NCBI RefSeq assembly: GCF_000153705.1
Contig: NZ_DS022272.1
Location: 937,839 to 1,001,838, forward strand
Direction: 5' to 3'
Source of the DNA: Fulvimarina pelagi HTCC2506
GTDB taxonomy: Bacteria > Pseudomonadota > Alphaproteobacteria > Rhizobiales > Rhizobiaceae
DNA length: 64,000 nucleotides
Positions 38,766 to 48,668 of this stretch are shown here, one piece after another. The notes under the pieces are model-generated. The model did no database searches and was not told where the DNA came from. It was given only the letters and a program-made list of their open reading frames with translations. The position numbers were made by a program, and so were the translations under genes. How positions within the stretch are numbered: position 1 is the first letter of the stretch; each line of letters opens with the position of its first letter.

Positions 38766-38914
38766 GCTTTCGCAGCGTTGGTTTCCAGTCTTTTTTGAAC
38801 GCAGCGTAGTATCCATATTCATCGTGGACGGCCCGCCTGATGGTTAGGGGGCCATGCTCCGGATTCTGTTCGAACGATGCCGAAAGCGGGTCGAGTCGAT
38901 AGTTGGAGACAAAT

Positions 38915-41533
38915 ATGAATATCGAAAAATACACCGAACGCGTCCGCGGTTTCATCCAAGCTGCACAGACGATGGCCGTATCCCGTGACCATCAGCAGTT
39001 CACCCCCGAACATCTCCTGAAGGTCCTCGTCGATGACGAGGAGGGAATGGCGGCGCGCCTCATGGAGAAGGCCGGCGGGCGTGTGAAAGATTTGCGCCTT
39101 GCCGTCGAAGCGGCGCTCGACGCCATGCCGAAAGTGACCGGTGGCGGTCAGATGTATCTCGCTCAACCCCTCGCCAAGGTGTTCGCGACAGCCGAGGAAA
39201 TAGCCAAGAAAGCCGGCGACAGCTTCGTTTCCGTCGAACGGCTTCTTCTCGCCATGACGGTTGAGAAGTCAGCGAAAACGGCGGATATCCTGAAGAGGGC
39301 GGGCGTAACGGCGAACGGTCTCAACGCCGCGATCAACGATCTGCGAAAGGGCCGTACCGCGGATACGGCTTCGGCGGAGAGCGGCTATGACGCGCTAAAG
39401 AAATATGCCCGCGATCTAACCGCTGTCGCCCGCGATGGCAAGCTCGATCCAGTCATCGGACGTGACGATGAAATTCGCCGCACTGTGCAGGTTCTCTCTC
39501 GTCGCACGAAAAACAACCCAGTTCTCATCGGTGAGCCAGGAGTCGGCAAGACAGCGATCGCGGAGGGCCTTGCGCTGCGCATCGTCAACGGCGACGTCCC
39601 AGAATCTCTTCGCGACAAGCAATTGATGGCGCTCGACATGGGTGCGTTGATCGCCGGCGCGAAGTATCGCGGTGAGTTCGAAGAACGACTGAAGGCGGTA
39701 TTGTCGGAGATCGCTTCTGCTGCCGGCGGCGTCATACTATTCATCGACGAGATGCACACGCTCGTCGGGGCGGGCAAGGCGGACGGGGCGATGGACGCGT
39801 CCAACTTGTTGAAACCGGCTCTGGCGCGTGGTGAACTGCATTGCGTTGGTGCGACGACGCTCGACGAGTTTCGCAAGCATGTGGAGAAGGATGCGGCGCT
39901 GGCACGCCGGTTCCAACCGGTCTTCGTCTCGGAGCCGACGGTGGAGGACACAATCTCGATCCTCCGCGGTCTGAAGGAGAAGTACGAGCAGCACCATCAG
40001 GTGCGCATATCGGACTCCGCCCTCGTCGCGGCAGCTCAGCTCTCGAACCGCTACATCACCGACCGCTTCCTGCCGGATAAAGCCATCGATTTGGTGGACG
40101 AAGGCGCGGCGCGCCTCAGGATGCAGGTCGATTCCAAGCCCGAGGCTCTCGACGAGATCGACCGGCGCGTCATGCAGCTGAAGATCGAGCGCGAGGCCCT
40201 TCGCAAGGAGACCGACGATGCTTCGAAAGATCGGCTTGGACGTCTCGATGCGGAACTTGCCAATCTCGAGGAAGAATCCGGCCGCCTGACGCAAAGTTGG
40301 CAGGCCGAGAAAACAAAGCTCGGTAGGGCCGCCGAACTTAAACGGCAGCTCGACCAGGCCCGAAATGCTCTTGCGGCGGCCCAACGGGTCGGCGAGTTCC
40401 AGCGAGCGGGTGAGCTGGCCTACGGCGAAATCCCGAGGCTCGAAGCGGAGCTGAAGGAGGCTGAAAGCCGGGATCAATCGGCGGGTACTTCGATGGTCGA
40501 AGAGACGGTTACCGCCGACCACGTAGCACAGGTGGTCTCCCGCTGGACGGGGATCCCCGTCGACCGCATGCTCGAAGGAGAACGCGAAAAGCTTTTGCGC
40601 ATGGAGGACGCGCTCGCCAAACGCGTCGTCGGGCAGGGTGAAGCGGTTCAGTCCGTCAGCCGCGCCGTGCGCCGGGCGCGGGCGGGTCTACAGGACCCCA
40701 ACCGCCCGATCGGCTCGTTCATTTTCCTCGGCCCCACGGGCGTAGGAAAGACGGAGCTGACAAAGGCGCTCGCACACTTCCTCTTCGATGACGAGGCCGC
40801 GATGGTACGCCTCGACATGTCGGAGTTTATGGAGAAGCATTCCGTCGCGCGTCTGATCGGCGCGCCTCCCGGCTATGTCGGTTACGAAGAAGGCGGCGCG
40901 CTGACCGAAGCGGTGCGCCGGCGGCCGTACCAGGTGATCCTCTTCGACGAAATCGAAAAGGCACATCCGGATGTCTTCAACGTCCTTCTCCAGGTGTTGG
41001 ACGACGGACGCCTGACGGACGGGCAGGGCCGGACGGTCGATTTCCGAAATACGATGATCATCATGACCTCCAACCTTGGGGCCGAATTCCTCACGGCGCT
41101 CGGCGAGGACGAGGATGCGGAAGCCGCGCGCGAACGGGTGATGGAGGTGGTTCAGGCGACCTTCCGCCCTGAATTCCTCAACCGCGTCGACGAGACGATC
41201 CTCTTCCATCGCCTTCACCGCTCGGAAATGGGCGCAATCGTCGACATCCAGATGGAGCGCCTCGAAAAGCTTCTCGCCGAGCGGAAGATCGGAATCGAGC
41301 TCGACGGGGAGGGCCGCGAATGGCTTGCCAAGAAGGGCTACGATCCCGCCTACGGCGCGCGCCCCTTGAAGCGCGTCATTCAGCGTGAGGTTCAGGACCC
41401 GCTCGCTGAGGAGATCCTCCTCGGTAAGGTGAAGGACGAAGACACCGTCAAGATCACGGCAGGCTCCGACCGGCTGATCTTCCACGTTGTTGGTTCAAAG
41501 CGTGGAAGCGAAGGCGACCGCGTCGCAGCCTAA
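38915..41533 (+). CDS. clpB: ATP-dependent disaggregase ClpB
   Basis: This 872-residue AAA+ chaperone rescues aggregated proteins with DnaK. The N domain ([21 protein letters not shown]) comes first, then NBD1 with Walker [14 protein letters not shown], the long coiled-coil middle domain (about 400-530), and NBD2 with Walker [14 protein letters not shown] and ending near [20 protein letters not shown] lies 7 bases before ATG 38915. A TTG four codons earlier is less likely. TTTGAA-N13-CCATAT at 38794-38818 resembles a heat-shock (RpoH) promoter. A terminator follows. Confidence 0.98.
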   Translation: MNIEKYTERVRGFIQAAQTMAVSRDHQQFTPEHLLKVLVDDEEGMAARLMEKAGGRVKDLRLAVEAALDAMPKVTGGGQMYLAQPLAKVFATAEEIAKKAGDSFVSVERLLLAMTVEKSAKTADILKRAGVTANGLNAAINDLRKGRTADTASAESGYDALKKYARDLTAVARDGKLDPVIGRDDEIRRTVQVLSRRTKNNPVLIGEPGVGKTAIAEGLALRIVNGDVPESLRDKQLMALDMGALIAGAKYRGEFEERLKAVLSEIASAAGGVILFIDEMHTLVGAGKADGAMDASNLLKPALARGELHCVGATTLDEFRKHVEKDAALARRFQPVFVSEPTVEDTISILRGLKEKYEQHHQVRISDSALVAAAQLSNRYITDRFLPDKAIDLVDEGAARLRMQVDSKPEALDEIDRRVMQLKIEREALRKETDDASKDRLGRLDAELANLEEESGRLTQSWQAEKTKLGRAAELKRQLDQARNALAAAQRVGEFQRAGELAYGEIPRLEAELKEAESRDQSAGTSMVEETVTADHVAQVVSRWTGIPVDRMLEGEREKLLRMEDALAKRVVGQGEAVQSVSRAVRRARAGLQDPNRPIGSFIFLGPTGVGKTELTKALAHFLFDDEAAMVRLDMSEFMEKHSVARLIGAPPGYVGYEEGGALTEAVRRRPYQVILFDEIEKAHPDVFNVLLQVLDDGRLTDGQGRTVDFRNTMIIMTSNLGAEFLTALGEDEDAEAARERVMEVVQATFRPEFLNRVDETILFHRLHRSEMGAIVDIQMERLEKLLAERKIGIELDGEGREWLAKKGYDPAYGARPLKRVIQREVQDPLAEEILLGKVKDEDTVKITAGSDRLIFHVVGSKRGSEGDRVAA

Positions 41534-41558
41534 GTGCGGCGCTCCAAAGCTAACACGC

Positions 41559-41586
41559 GAGCCGGGCCGCTTGTGCGGCTCGGCTC
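41559..41586 (+). terminator. Terminator-like hairpin after clpB
   Basis: A 12-bp stem (GAGCCGGGCCGC/GCGGCTCGGCTC, one G-U pair) with loop TTGT lies 25 bases past the clpB stop. It is very stable but is followed by GTATTCGTCTT, not a real T run. Confidence 0.65.
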
Positions 41587-41804
41587 GTATTCGTCTTACA
41601 CACCGCGCATCCGAACAGGCATACGTAAGCGAAACATACGATGCGGATCGTCCTGCTCGTTGCCATCACTGACGATCATCCATGCGACGTCAACGAGGTT
41701 ATTGAGTTTCAGACGTCAAATCGCTGCATTGACGATAAGGGGTCAGGGCGCCCAATCGAAGTGATGCTAACGGGAAAGCTCTAACACGGAAACCCGATGC
41801 AAAC

Positions 41805-42335
41805 TCATCCCGAGTAGCCCGAGCCCCAGGCTGTGAGAATTGCGATGAGAATGAGGGAATACAGAAGAATGCCGGCGACAATCAGCAGGATCGGATAATT
41901 GCTCGAGACCGTCGCCTTGGTAACCTGCGTGGCCTGATAGATGAGATCCGGCCAGGTGTAAGAAACGAAATCGCCTTGGGTCATGATTGCGACGATGCGG
42001 TTGTCCGCATCGATCACCGGCAATCGACGGAACCGTTCGTTCGACATGATCCGCAGCCAATCGAGAAGATCGTCATCGGCGCGCGCCATCCGGAGTTCAC
42101 GCGTCATGATGTCGGCAAGCTGTGTTGTCTTCGGGTCCTTGCCCTGATTGACCAGCCGCTTCATGACGTCTCTCTCGGTGACCAGACCCTCGACCTTCTC
42201 GTCTGGCCCAACGACGACGACCGACCCGATGTCCCGTTTGGACATCTCGGCGACGGCTTCCGCAACGCTTGTATCAGCTGAGAATGTCACCGGTTTCGGC
42301 TTACTTGAAAATTCAGGACGATCCTTGATTTTCAT
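41805..42335 (-). CDS. CBS-pair protein with C-terminal membrane helix
   Basis: This 176-residue protein has two CBS domains (VTFSADTSVAEAVAEMSKRDIGSVVVVG then LVTERDVMKRL, and IMTRELRMARADDDLLDWLRIM then RRLPVIDADNRIVAIMTQGDF). These bind adenosine nucleotides or SAM in many proteins. It ends with one membrane helix (ILLIVAGILLYSLILIAIL), an unusual addition. CBS-only proteins often sense energy state. It is probably anchored at the inner membrane facing the cytoplasm. The partner is unknown. GAGGAG precedes ATG 42335 by about 10 bases. Confidence 0.87.
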   Translation of the reverse strand: MKIKDRPEFSSKPKPVTFSADTSVAEAVAEMSKRDIGSVVVVGPDEKVEGLVTERDVMKRLVNQGKDPKTTQLADIMTRELRMARADDDLLDWLRIMSNERFRRLPVIDADNRIVAIMTQGDFVSYTWPDLIYQATQVTKATVSSNYPILLIVAGILLYSLILIAILTAWGSGYSG

Positions 42336-42893
42336 GGTGCGGCCCACTCCTCGACGGATGATCAACATTCGGAGCCTACGACATCGTCGGTGCCGACCGA
42401 ATAAGCCAGCTTGTCGCATCGTCATGGGATCTGTGAGTGGCTCATGCACCTCTTGTTCTCGGATGAAATATTCGGCCCCCGGGGAAGCAAAGGCACATTC
42501 TATGTCTCGGGGAGGAAGGCGAGGTGTCCTAAGCTAAGTTCTCGTGGCAGCTTCGAGAACGGACACGCTGGTTGAGCAAGATCTACAGCCATGAAGGTCG
42601 CGCCAGCATTGCTCGCGAGCCAATCAGTAGTTCAGAACGACGTGAGCAATCGATCAACACAGCGAAATTTGCATGCTGGGCAAGCGAGCTATTCAAAGGT
42701 AACCGCCACCGCAAAGCCCTGCCGGCTCGCGTGTTTGATCTCGGAGGCAGCAAATGCGATTGCCACCCAATCGTTTGCGAGATTGCACGGCTGCAACATC
42801 CCGAGAGTTCACTTCCCCGTAACTGGACCGTCTTCGCTTGCGCATCGGAGGTACAGTTTGACAAATAGCTCGCGAATCAATGAGGGGCGTATC
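42336..42893. other. 558-base divergent region without a recognised gene
   Basis: This stretch lies between the CBS gene (minus) and the YbjN gene (plus). It contains overlapping open frames of 90-100 codons on both strands (42572-42868 plus, 42583-42864 minus). Neither has a good ribosome site or familiar motifs. I see no hairpin-T-run pair or tRNA. It may hold promoters, an sRNA or decayed coding sequence. Confidence 0.4.
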
Positions 42894-43403
42894 ATGCCAG
42901 CTTCGAGCCAGTCGTTTGTTTTCGCACTGCTCTTTCTGTTCGCCGGAGTGCCCCAAGCGCTCGCCGTCGGCGAAGCGGCGGAGTCGCCTTCGGGACCGTC
43001 GATCGTCTCGACCAACGAGGTCGACGCAATTCGCGAACTGGCCGAGGGCTATGGCGATGCGCGTGTCGTAGAGCTCGACAACGGAGATCCGGCGATCGTC
43101 GGCGACATCAATGGCACTGCGTATCAGCTGTTCTTTCTCGAATGCGAGGACGGGAAGGACTGCGGCGCGCTGAATTTCTACGCGATCTGGGACGTTCCCA
43201 CGGTGTCGGTCGGTGCACTCAACGTTTGGAACCGCACGGCACCGTTCAACAAGGCTTATCTGACCGAGGAAAACCGCCCGGTCATCGAGATGAATCTCCC
43301 AGCCGAAGGGGGCTTCGTGCGCGAGCAGCTCGACTACATCTTCAGCCAGTGGACCATCGCGCTCGCCGAATTCTCTCGCGATGTGATTGCCGAGGCGCCC
43401 TGA
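42894..43403 (+). CDS. Exported YbjN-domain protein
   Basis: This 169-residue protein has a signal peptide (VFALLFLFAGVPQALA) and a YbjN-type domain: ELAEGYGDARVVELDNGDPAIVGDINGTAYQLFFLEC, then LNVWNRTAPFNKAYLTEENRPVIEM. The family role is unclear. Some members act as chaperone-like or type III-related factors. TGAGGGG lies 6 bases before ATG 42894. The frame is open further upstream but the signal peptide sets the start. Confidence 0.82.
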   Translation: MPASSQSFVFALLFLFAGVPQALAVGEAAESPSGPSIVSTNEVDAIRELAEGYGDARVVELDNGDPAIVGDINGTAYQLFFLECEDGKDCGALNFYAIWDVPTVSVGALNVWNRTAPFNKAYLTEENRPVIEMNLPAEGGFVREQLDYIFSQWTIALAEFSRDVIAEAP

Positions 43404-43440
43404 GCGCCGCACTGCCCGCTTCCCCGAAAGACCTCCCGCC

Positions 43441-44184
43441 ATGCTCTCCGCCCGCAAGGCCGATCCTGCCGTTGTGTCGGCACTTCGCGACGTGTTTCCG
43501 ATCATTCTCGCTGTCGTTCCTTTCGGCATGGTCTACGGCACCGTTGCGGCCGGCGAAGGGCTGACCCTGCTTCAGACCGTCGGTTTCTCCGCTTCGGTCT
43601 TTGCAGGAGCCTCCCAGCTGGCGGCCCTTCAGCTCGTCGGCATCGGCGCCCCGGTCTGGTCCGTGCTGCTGGCGGTATTCGCGCTCAACTTCCGCCACAT
43701 TCTCTATTCGGCATCCGTCGGTCGTCACATCAAGCATTTTCCGAAAGCGGCGAAGGCGCTGGCATTCTTCCTCCTGGCCGATCCAACATTTGCAGCTGCG
43801 GAAGCTCGCGCAGGCCGTAGGGCGCTTTCGACTGGCTATTACTTCGCCTACGGTCTTTCGCTCTATGTCTGCTGGCTCATCTCATCGCTGGTCGGCGCGC
43901 TGGCCGGTGCCCTGATCGAGGATCCGGCGGTCTTCGGCATCGACTTCGTCCTGCCGGTCTATTTCCTCGCCCTCGTCATGACCTTTCGCCAGCGTGCGAG
44001 CTTTTGGCCTGTGGCCAGCACCAGCGCAGCGGCGTCGATCGTTATCTATGCAGTGATCGGCCCGCCGTGGCATGTCACCCTTGGGGCGCTCGCGGGAATT
44101 CTTGTCGCAGCTGTGATGCCAATCGAAAACAGGTCAGTCGGCAGCCCTATGGCAGATGAGCAGTCAGCGGAGAAGGCGACTTGA
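43441..44184 (+). CDS. azlC: AzlC family branched-chain amino acid exporter subunit
   Basis: This 247-residue membrane protein is of the AzlC/YgaZ family: FPIILAVVPFGMVYGTVA, FAGASQLAALQLV, LNFRHILYSASVGRH, and HFPKAAKALAFFLLADPTFA are characteristic. With the small AzlD partner encoded next, it exports branched-chain amino acids. It overlaps azlD by four bases (TTGA). Confidence 0.92.
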   Translation: MLSARKADPAVVSALRDVFPIILAVVPFGMVYGTVAAGEGLTLLQTVGFSASVFAGASQLAALQLVGIGAPVWSVLLAVFALNFRHILYSASVGRHIKHFPKAAKALAFFLLADPTFAAAEARAGRRALSTGYYFAYGLSLYVCWLISSLVGALAGALIEDPAVFGIDFVLPVYFLALVMTFRQRASFWPVASTSAAASIVIYAVIGPPWHVTLGALAGILVAAVMPIENRSVGSPMADEQSAEKAT

Positions 44185-44474
44185 GCGACATCTGGCTGAT
44201 CGTCCTCCTCGCGGGAATACTCACCTATCTGACTCGGATCGGCGGGCACCTTCTCATTAAAATCGTCGGCACGCTCCCGCCGCGCCTCGAAGCAGCGCTC
44301 GACGCGGTTCCGGCCGCTGTACTCACGACTATTTTCGCGCCGGTTATGGTCAGCGGTGACTGGCCGGAGCGAGGCGCGCTCGTCCTGTGCGGCATCCTCG
44401 CCTTTCGTTTTCCTCTGATAGGGACCGTGGCGATCGGAGCAGGCTTCGTCGCAATCGCGCGGGCAATTCTTTAG
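44181..44474 (+). CDS. azlD: AzlD family exporter small subunit
   Basis: This 97-residue protein has four hydrophobic segments, with the family pattern ILTYLTRIGGHLL and LDAVPAAVLTTIFAPVM. It forms the exporter with AzlC. The start is TTG 44181, which overlaps the azlC stop as TTGA. Confidence 0.9.
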   Translation: MSDIWLIVLLAGILTYLTRIGGHLLIKIVGTLPPRLEAALDAVPAAVLTTIFAPVMVSGDWPERGALVLCGILAFRFPLIGTVAIGAGFVAIARAIL

Positions 44475-44818
44475 CCACGTCGACCCGATTTGGAACAGCT
44501 ACACCGAGCGACGAATCGTAACGTTCGATTTCTTATGTAGCACACCGATCAGGGACCTTGAGAGAGGCGTCGTCCCGTCATTTTTGTACACCCCCGTATG
44601 CGGCGACAAACCTAATCGAAAATTGGTGATTTGAGGCGCATTCGCGCCGCTCTGCGAACTGGACATCGCCGGCTTGATTGGCTTAGAAGCCCTCCAAAGG
44701 CTCCGGTTATTGCAGCTCAATATGACTGCTGGCGACAGTTCGTCCTCTTGCCGGGATCGTGAAAATTTCGCAGAAACCCGTTCAAAACGGGCAGATGAGT
44801 GACAGGAAAGGCTACGCA
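44475..44818 (+). other. Promoter and leader region of petABC
   Basis: These 344 bases separate azlD from petA. A hairpin CCCGTT-caa-AACGGG lies near 44777-44791, and GGCGC-attc-GCGCC near 44635. No ORF or convincing sigma-70 site is visible. Confidence 0.4.
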
Positions 44819-45379
44819 GTGAGCGTAAACGAGAGCGCCGACCCAAACCGCCGCGACTTTCTCTACATTGCAACCGGCGCTTTCGGCGCTGTCGGAGCCG
44901 CTGCCGTCGCATGGCCGTTCATCGACCAGATGAACCCGGATGCGGCGACGCTCGCGCTCGCCTCGATCGATGTCGATGTCAGCCAGGTCGCCGAAGGCCA
45001 GTCGATTACCGCCAAATGGCGCGGCAAGCCCATCTTCATCCGCCAACGCACCCAGCAGGAAATCGACGAGGCACGCTCCGTCGATCTTTCGGAGCTCAAG
45101 GATCCGATGGCGCGCAATGCGAACCTGCCCGGCGACGCGGATGCGACCGACGTGAACCGCGCGGCCACCGATAAGGAAGCCTGGCTCGTGATGGTCGGCG
45201 TCTGCACCCATCTCGGCTGCATCCCACTTGGCCAGGCCGGCGATTACGACGGCTATTTCTGTCCCTGCCACGGTTCGCACTACGATACGGCCGGCCGCAT
45301 CCGCACGGGCCCGGCGCCGGAGAACATGGCGATCCCACCGTTCTCCTTCTCTGACGACACGACCATCACCATCGGTTGA
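44819..45379 (+). CDS. petA: Ubiquinol-cytochrome c reductase Rieske iron-sulfur subunit
   Basis: This 186-residue Rieske protein of the bc1 complex has an N-terminal twin-arginine membrane anchor ([24 protein letters not shown]) and the [2Fe-2S] motifs CTHLGC and CPCHGS. It takes electrons from ubiquinol in the periplasmic-side Qo site. I choose GTG 44819 because AGGAAAGG lies 7-8 bases upstream and [14 protein letters not shown] fits homologues. GTG 44759 and ATG 44795 are in-frame alternatives with poorer sites. Confidence 0.95.
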   Translation: MSVNESADPNRRDFLYIATGAFGAVGAAAVAWPFIDQMNPDAATLALASIDVDVSQVAEGQSITAKWRGKPIFIRQRTQQEIDEARSVDLSELKDPMARNANLPGDADATDVNRAATDKEAWLVMVGVCTHLGCIPLGQAGDYDGYFCPCHGSHYDTAGRIRTGPAPENMAIPPFSFSDDTTITIG

Positions 45380-45404
45380 TCGGAACGCAAGGAAATCCCA
45401 AGAT

Positions 45405-46709
45405 ATGAGTGGTCATTCATCCTACGTCCCGTCGAACGGCATCATGCGCTGGCTCGACGCCCGCCTGCCGCTTCCCCGAATGGTCTACGATTCGTTCGTC
45501 GCCTATCCGGTGCCGCGTAACCTGAACTACGCTTACACCTTCGGTGGCATTCTCGCGATCTTTCTGACCATCCAGATCCTGACCGGGATCGTTCTCGCGA
45601 TGCATTATGCCGCCGCGTCGTCTCTCGCCTTCGAATCGGTCGAGAAGATCATGCGCGACGTTAACTGGGGTTGGCTTCTGCGCTACATGCACGCCAACGG
45701 CGCATCCTTCTTCTTCGTCGCCGTTTACCTGCATATTGCTCGTGGCCTGTATTACGGCTCCTACAAGGCACCGCGTGAGGTTCTGTGGATCCTCGGCGTC
45801 GTGATCTTCCTCCTCATGATGGCGACTGCCTTCATGGGCTATGTCCTTCCGTGGGGCCAGATGTCCTTCTGGGGCGCGACGGTGATCACCGGCTTCTTCA
45901 CGGCTTTCCCGCTGATCGGCGAGCCGATCCAGACGCTCCTTCTCGGCGGCTTCTCGGTGGACAATCCGACGCTGAACCGGTTCTTCTCGCTGCATTATCT
46001 GCTGCCGTTCATGATCGCCGGCGTCGTCATTCTCCACGTCTGGGCGCTGCACGTGACCGGTCAGACCAACCCGACCGGCGTCGAGGTGAAGTCGTCGAAG
46101 GACACCGTGCCGTTCACGCCCCATGCGACCGTCAAGGACGGCCTCGCCATGATCGTGTTCCTCGCGGTCTTCGCCTATTTCGTCTTCTACCTGCCGAACT
46201 ACCTCGGCCACCCGGACAACTACATCGAGGCGAACCCGCTGGCGACACCGTCTCACATCGTGCCGGAATGGTACTTCCTGCCGTTCTACGCGATGCTTCG
46301 CGCGATAACCTTCAACATTGGCCCGATCGACTCCAAGCTCGGCGGTGTTCTGGTGATGTTCGGTTCGATCATCATCCTGTTCTTCCTGCCTTGGCTCGAC
46401 ACCAGCCGCGTGCGTTCTACGGCCTTCCGGCCCCTCTACAAGGTCTTTTTCTGGATCTTCGTGGCAGACTGCATCTTCCTCGGCTGGCTTGGCGCGAAGC
46501 CCGCAGAGGGGATCTACCCGACGCTCGCTCTTCTCGGGACGATCTACTACTTTGCCCACTTCTTGATCGTCCTGCCGGTTCTCGGCCTGGTCGAGACTCC
46601 AAAGAAGCTGCCGAATTCCATTACCGAAGCGGTGCTTGGCAAACAAAAGAGTGAAAGCGGCGCAGGTTCGCCAGCGGGCGCTGCCGCTTCGCCGGAAACC
46701 AAAGGCTGA
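45405..46709 (+). CDS. petB: Cytochrome b subunit of bc1 complex
   Basis: This 434-residue integral membrane protein starts [22 protein letters not shown] and contains paired haem-ligand histidines ([36 protein letters not shown]), [17 protein letters not shown], and the Qo-site [13 protein letters not shown] (PEWY). The alphaproteobacterial length is about 430. Here b and c1 are separate genes, unlike the fused fbcH of Bradyrhizobium. It is 25 bases after petA. AAGGAAA precedes the ATG by 10 bases or so. Confidence 0.97.
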   Translation: MSGHSSYVPSNGIMRWLDARLPLPRMVYDSFVAYPVPRNLNYAYTFGGILAIFLTIQILTGIVLAMHYAAASSLAFESVEKIMRDVNWGWLLRYMHANGASFFFVAVYLHIARGLYYGSYKAPREVLWILGVVIFLLMMATAFMGYVLPWGQMSFWGATVITGFFTAFPLIGEPIQTLLLGGFSVDNPTLNRFFSLHYLLPFMIAGVVILHVWALHVTGQTNPTGVEVKSSKDTVPFTPHATVKDGLAMIVFLAVFAYFVFYLPNYLGHPDNYIEANPLATPSHIVPEWYFLPFYAMLRAITFNIGPIDSKLGGVLVMFGSIIILFFLPWLDTSRVRSTAFRPLYKVFFWIFVADCIFLGWLGAKPAEGIYPTLALLGTIYYFAHFLIVLPVLGLVETPKKLPNSITEAVLGKQKSESGAGSPAGAAASPETKG

Positions 46710-46734
46710 CGGAAGGCTTCGGAGAAAAAGACTG

Positions 46735-47667
46735 ATGAAAAAGACGCTATCCGCCATCCTCGCAGCCGGCATTGCATTCGCGCCATTGGCGGCCTTCGCC
46801 CAGGATGGGCAGGGCCCGAACGAGAACACCGCTCAGGAAGAAGAAGTCGCGGCGGAGAATGCCGACGCGCCTGAGGAGGAAGCAGAGGAAGGCCACGCGG
46901 AGACGCCGCACTATCCCCTGCGACGCCCCGAAGAGATGAACTGGTCCTTTGCCGGTCCATTCGGTCACTGGGACGTTGGGCAGTTGCAGCGCGGATACAA
47001 AGTCTATCGCGAGGTCTGCGCCGCCTGCCATTCCATGAATTTCGTGGCGTTCCGCAATCTTGAGGACCTCGGCTACAGTGAAGAGCAGGTCTCGACGCTC
47101 GCTGCCGAATTCACGGTTCAGGACGGCCCGGATTCCTCCGGCGAGATGTTCGACCGGCCGGCGACGGGCTCGGACTACTTCCCGGCGCCCTATCCGAACC
47201 CGGAAGCTGCTGCCGCGGCCAACAACGGCGCCGTCCCGCCTGACCTTTCGCTGATTGCCAAGGCGCGGGCTGTCGAACGCGGGTTCCCGACTTTCGTCTT
47301 CGACATCTTCACCCAGTACAGCGAAGCGGGACCGGACTACCTCCATGCGCTCCTGACCGGTTATGGCGAAGAGCCGCCCGAGGGTACGGAGCTGATGAGC
47401 GGGACCTATTACAACCCGTACTTCATCTCCTCGTCGGCGCTCGCGATGCCGCAGCCGATCTACGAGGATCAGGTGGAATATCCGGACGGGGCGCCGCAGA
47501 CCGTCGAGCAATATTCGCGCGACGTGACGGCCTTCCTGATGTGGGCCGCTGAGCCGCATTTGACCGAGCGCAAGGCGACCGGCTTCGTCACGATGATTTT
47601 CCTCATCGCCTTCGCGGTGCTGATGTTCTTCGTCAAGCGCCGGGTCTGGGCGGGAACGCCGCACTGA
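46735..47667 (+). CDS. petC: Cytochrome c1 of bc1 complex
   Basis: This 310-residue protein has signal peptide MKKTLSAILAAGIAFAPLAAF, an acidic low-complexity segment (residues 27-58, rich in Glu and Ala), haem site CAACH (Cys95-His99), the axial Met region in the C-terminal half, and a C-terminal membrane anchor (TMIFLIAFAVLMFFVKRRVW). It passes electrons from the Rieske centre to soluble cytochrome c. It is the last gene of petABC before the strong terminator. Confidence 0.97.
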   Translation: MKKTLSAILAAGIAFAPLAAFAQDGQGPNENTAQEEEVAAENADAPEEEAEEGHAETPHYPLRRPEEMNWSFAGPFGHWDVGQLQRGYKVYREVCAACHSMNFVAFRNLEDLGYSEEQVSTLAAEFTVQDGPDSSGEMFDRPATGSDYFPAPYPNPEAAAAANNGAVPPDLSLIAKARAVERGFPTFVFDIFTQYSEAGPDYLHALLTGYGEEPPEGTELMSGTYYNPYFISSSALAMPQPIYEDQVEYPDGAPQTVEQYSRDVTAFLMWAAEPHLTERKATGFVTMIFLIAFAVLMFFVKRRVWAGTPH

Positions 47668-47695
47668 CACGGATCACTTCACGCCTCGACGTTTG

Positions 47696-47720
47696 AAAAG
47701 GGAGCTCCGGCTCCCTTTTT
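47696..47720 (+). terminator. Strong terminator after petABC
   Basis: AAAAGGGAGC and GCTCCCTTTTT form a perfect stem around TCCG, ending in a T run, about 30 bases past the petC stop. Confidence 0.92.
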
Positions 47721-47763
47721 GTTTGACACCGACCAATCGATGCCGAGCCGAAAGGACCCAGCC

Positions 47764-48084
47764 ATGTATATCGCAATGAACCGCTTTAAGGTCTTGCCAA
47801 ATGCCGAGAAGGATTTCGAGGAACTCTGGCTCAACCGCGAATCTCAGCTTCAGTCCGTACCCGGCTTTGTCGAGTTCCACATGCTACGCGGACCGAAACG
47901 GGATGACCACCAACTCTATTCCTCTCACACAGTCTGGAAAGACCATGCGGCCTTCGAAGCCTGGACCAAGTCGGAAGCGTTCCGACGGTCACACGGCGGT
48001 GCGGGATCGACGAAGCCGCTCTATCAGGGCCATCCGGAGTTTGAGGGCTTCGAGGTGATTCAGACGATCGGCCAGAACAGCTGA
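47764..48084 (+). CDS. Antibiotic biosynthesis monooxygenase (ABM)/IsdG-HmoB-like protein
   Basis: This 106-residue protein has the ABM ferredoxin-like fold. Asn6 ([10 protein letters not shown]), Trp67 ([10 protein letters not shown]) and His77 (FRRSHGG) fall at the positions of the Asn-Trp-His triad of staphylococcal-type haem-degrading monooxygenases. [12 protein letters not shown] and EGFEVIQTI are also typical. Haem cleavage is a fair guess. Location after the cytochrome genes fits haem handling but a terminator separates them. Start ATG 47764. An earlier in-frame ATG at 47719 overlaps the terminator and is unlikely. Confidence 0.85.
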   Translation: MYIAMNRFKVLPNAEKDFEELWLNRESQLQSVPGFVEFHMLRGPKRDDHQLYSSHTVWKDHAAFEAWTKSEAFRRSHGGAGSTKPLYQGHPEFEGFEVIQTIGQNS

Positions 48085-48130
48085 TCGATCGGTCCACGCC
48101 CTCATCTCAACTCACGATGGAGACCGATGC

Positions 48131-48661
48131 TTGATTGATTTCAAAGCTGCGATCCGAACGATCCCGGACTACCCGAAGCCAGGGATCCAGTTCCGCGATA
48201 TCACCACGCTCCTGAGTGATCCCACTGCATTCCGGGCATCCGTCGACGCCCTTGTTGCACCCTATGCCGATGGCAAGATCCGCCATGTCGTCGGCATCGA
48301 GGCGAGGGGGTTTATCCTTGGCGGCGCGCTTGCTCACCAACTCACCGCCGGGTTCATCCCGATCCGCAAGAGAGGGAAGCTGCCGCGCGAGACTGTATCC
48401 GTCACCTACGAGCTCGAATACGGTGAGGACGAGATGGAGCTCCACCGAGACGCCATACTGCCTGGCGAACGTATCCTCCTGACCGACGACCTGATCGCCA
48501 CCGGCGGTACGGCGATCGGTGGCGTGAAACTCCTGCGGGACCTCGGTGCCGAGATCGTCGCGGCCTGCTTCCTCGTCGATCTGCCAGACCTCGGCGGCTC
48601 GAAGAAGCTTCGCGAGATGGGCGTCGACGTCCGGTGCCTCTGCGAATTCGAGGGCGATTGA
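48131..48661 (+). CDS. apt: Adenine phosphoribosyltransferase
   Basis: This 176-residue type I PRTase salvages adenine to AMP. The start ([18 protein letters not shown], then [12 protein letters not shown]) and the PRPP loop [14 protein letters not shown] are clear, with [13 protein letters not shown] and [20 protein letters not shown]. The start is TTG 48131 with GGAG 9 bases before it. bluB starts 8 bases after the stop. Confidence 0.96.
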   Translation: MIDFKAAIRTIPDYPKPGIQFRDITTLLSDPTAFRASVDALVAPYADGKIRHVVGIEARGFILGGALAHQLTAGFIPIRKRGKLPRETVSVTYELEYGEDEMELHRDAILPGERILLTDDLIATGGTAIGGVKLLRDLGAEIVAACFLVDLPDLGGSKKLREMGVDVRCLCEFEGD

Positions 48662-48668
48662 CCGGAGA

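Noticed and set aside
45417-46829. 470-codon open frame opposite petB
   Set aside because: Antisense shadow of petB. The translated sequence is rich in Glu/Arg/His with no recognisable domain.
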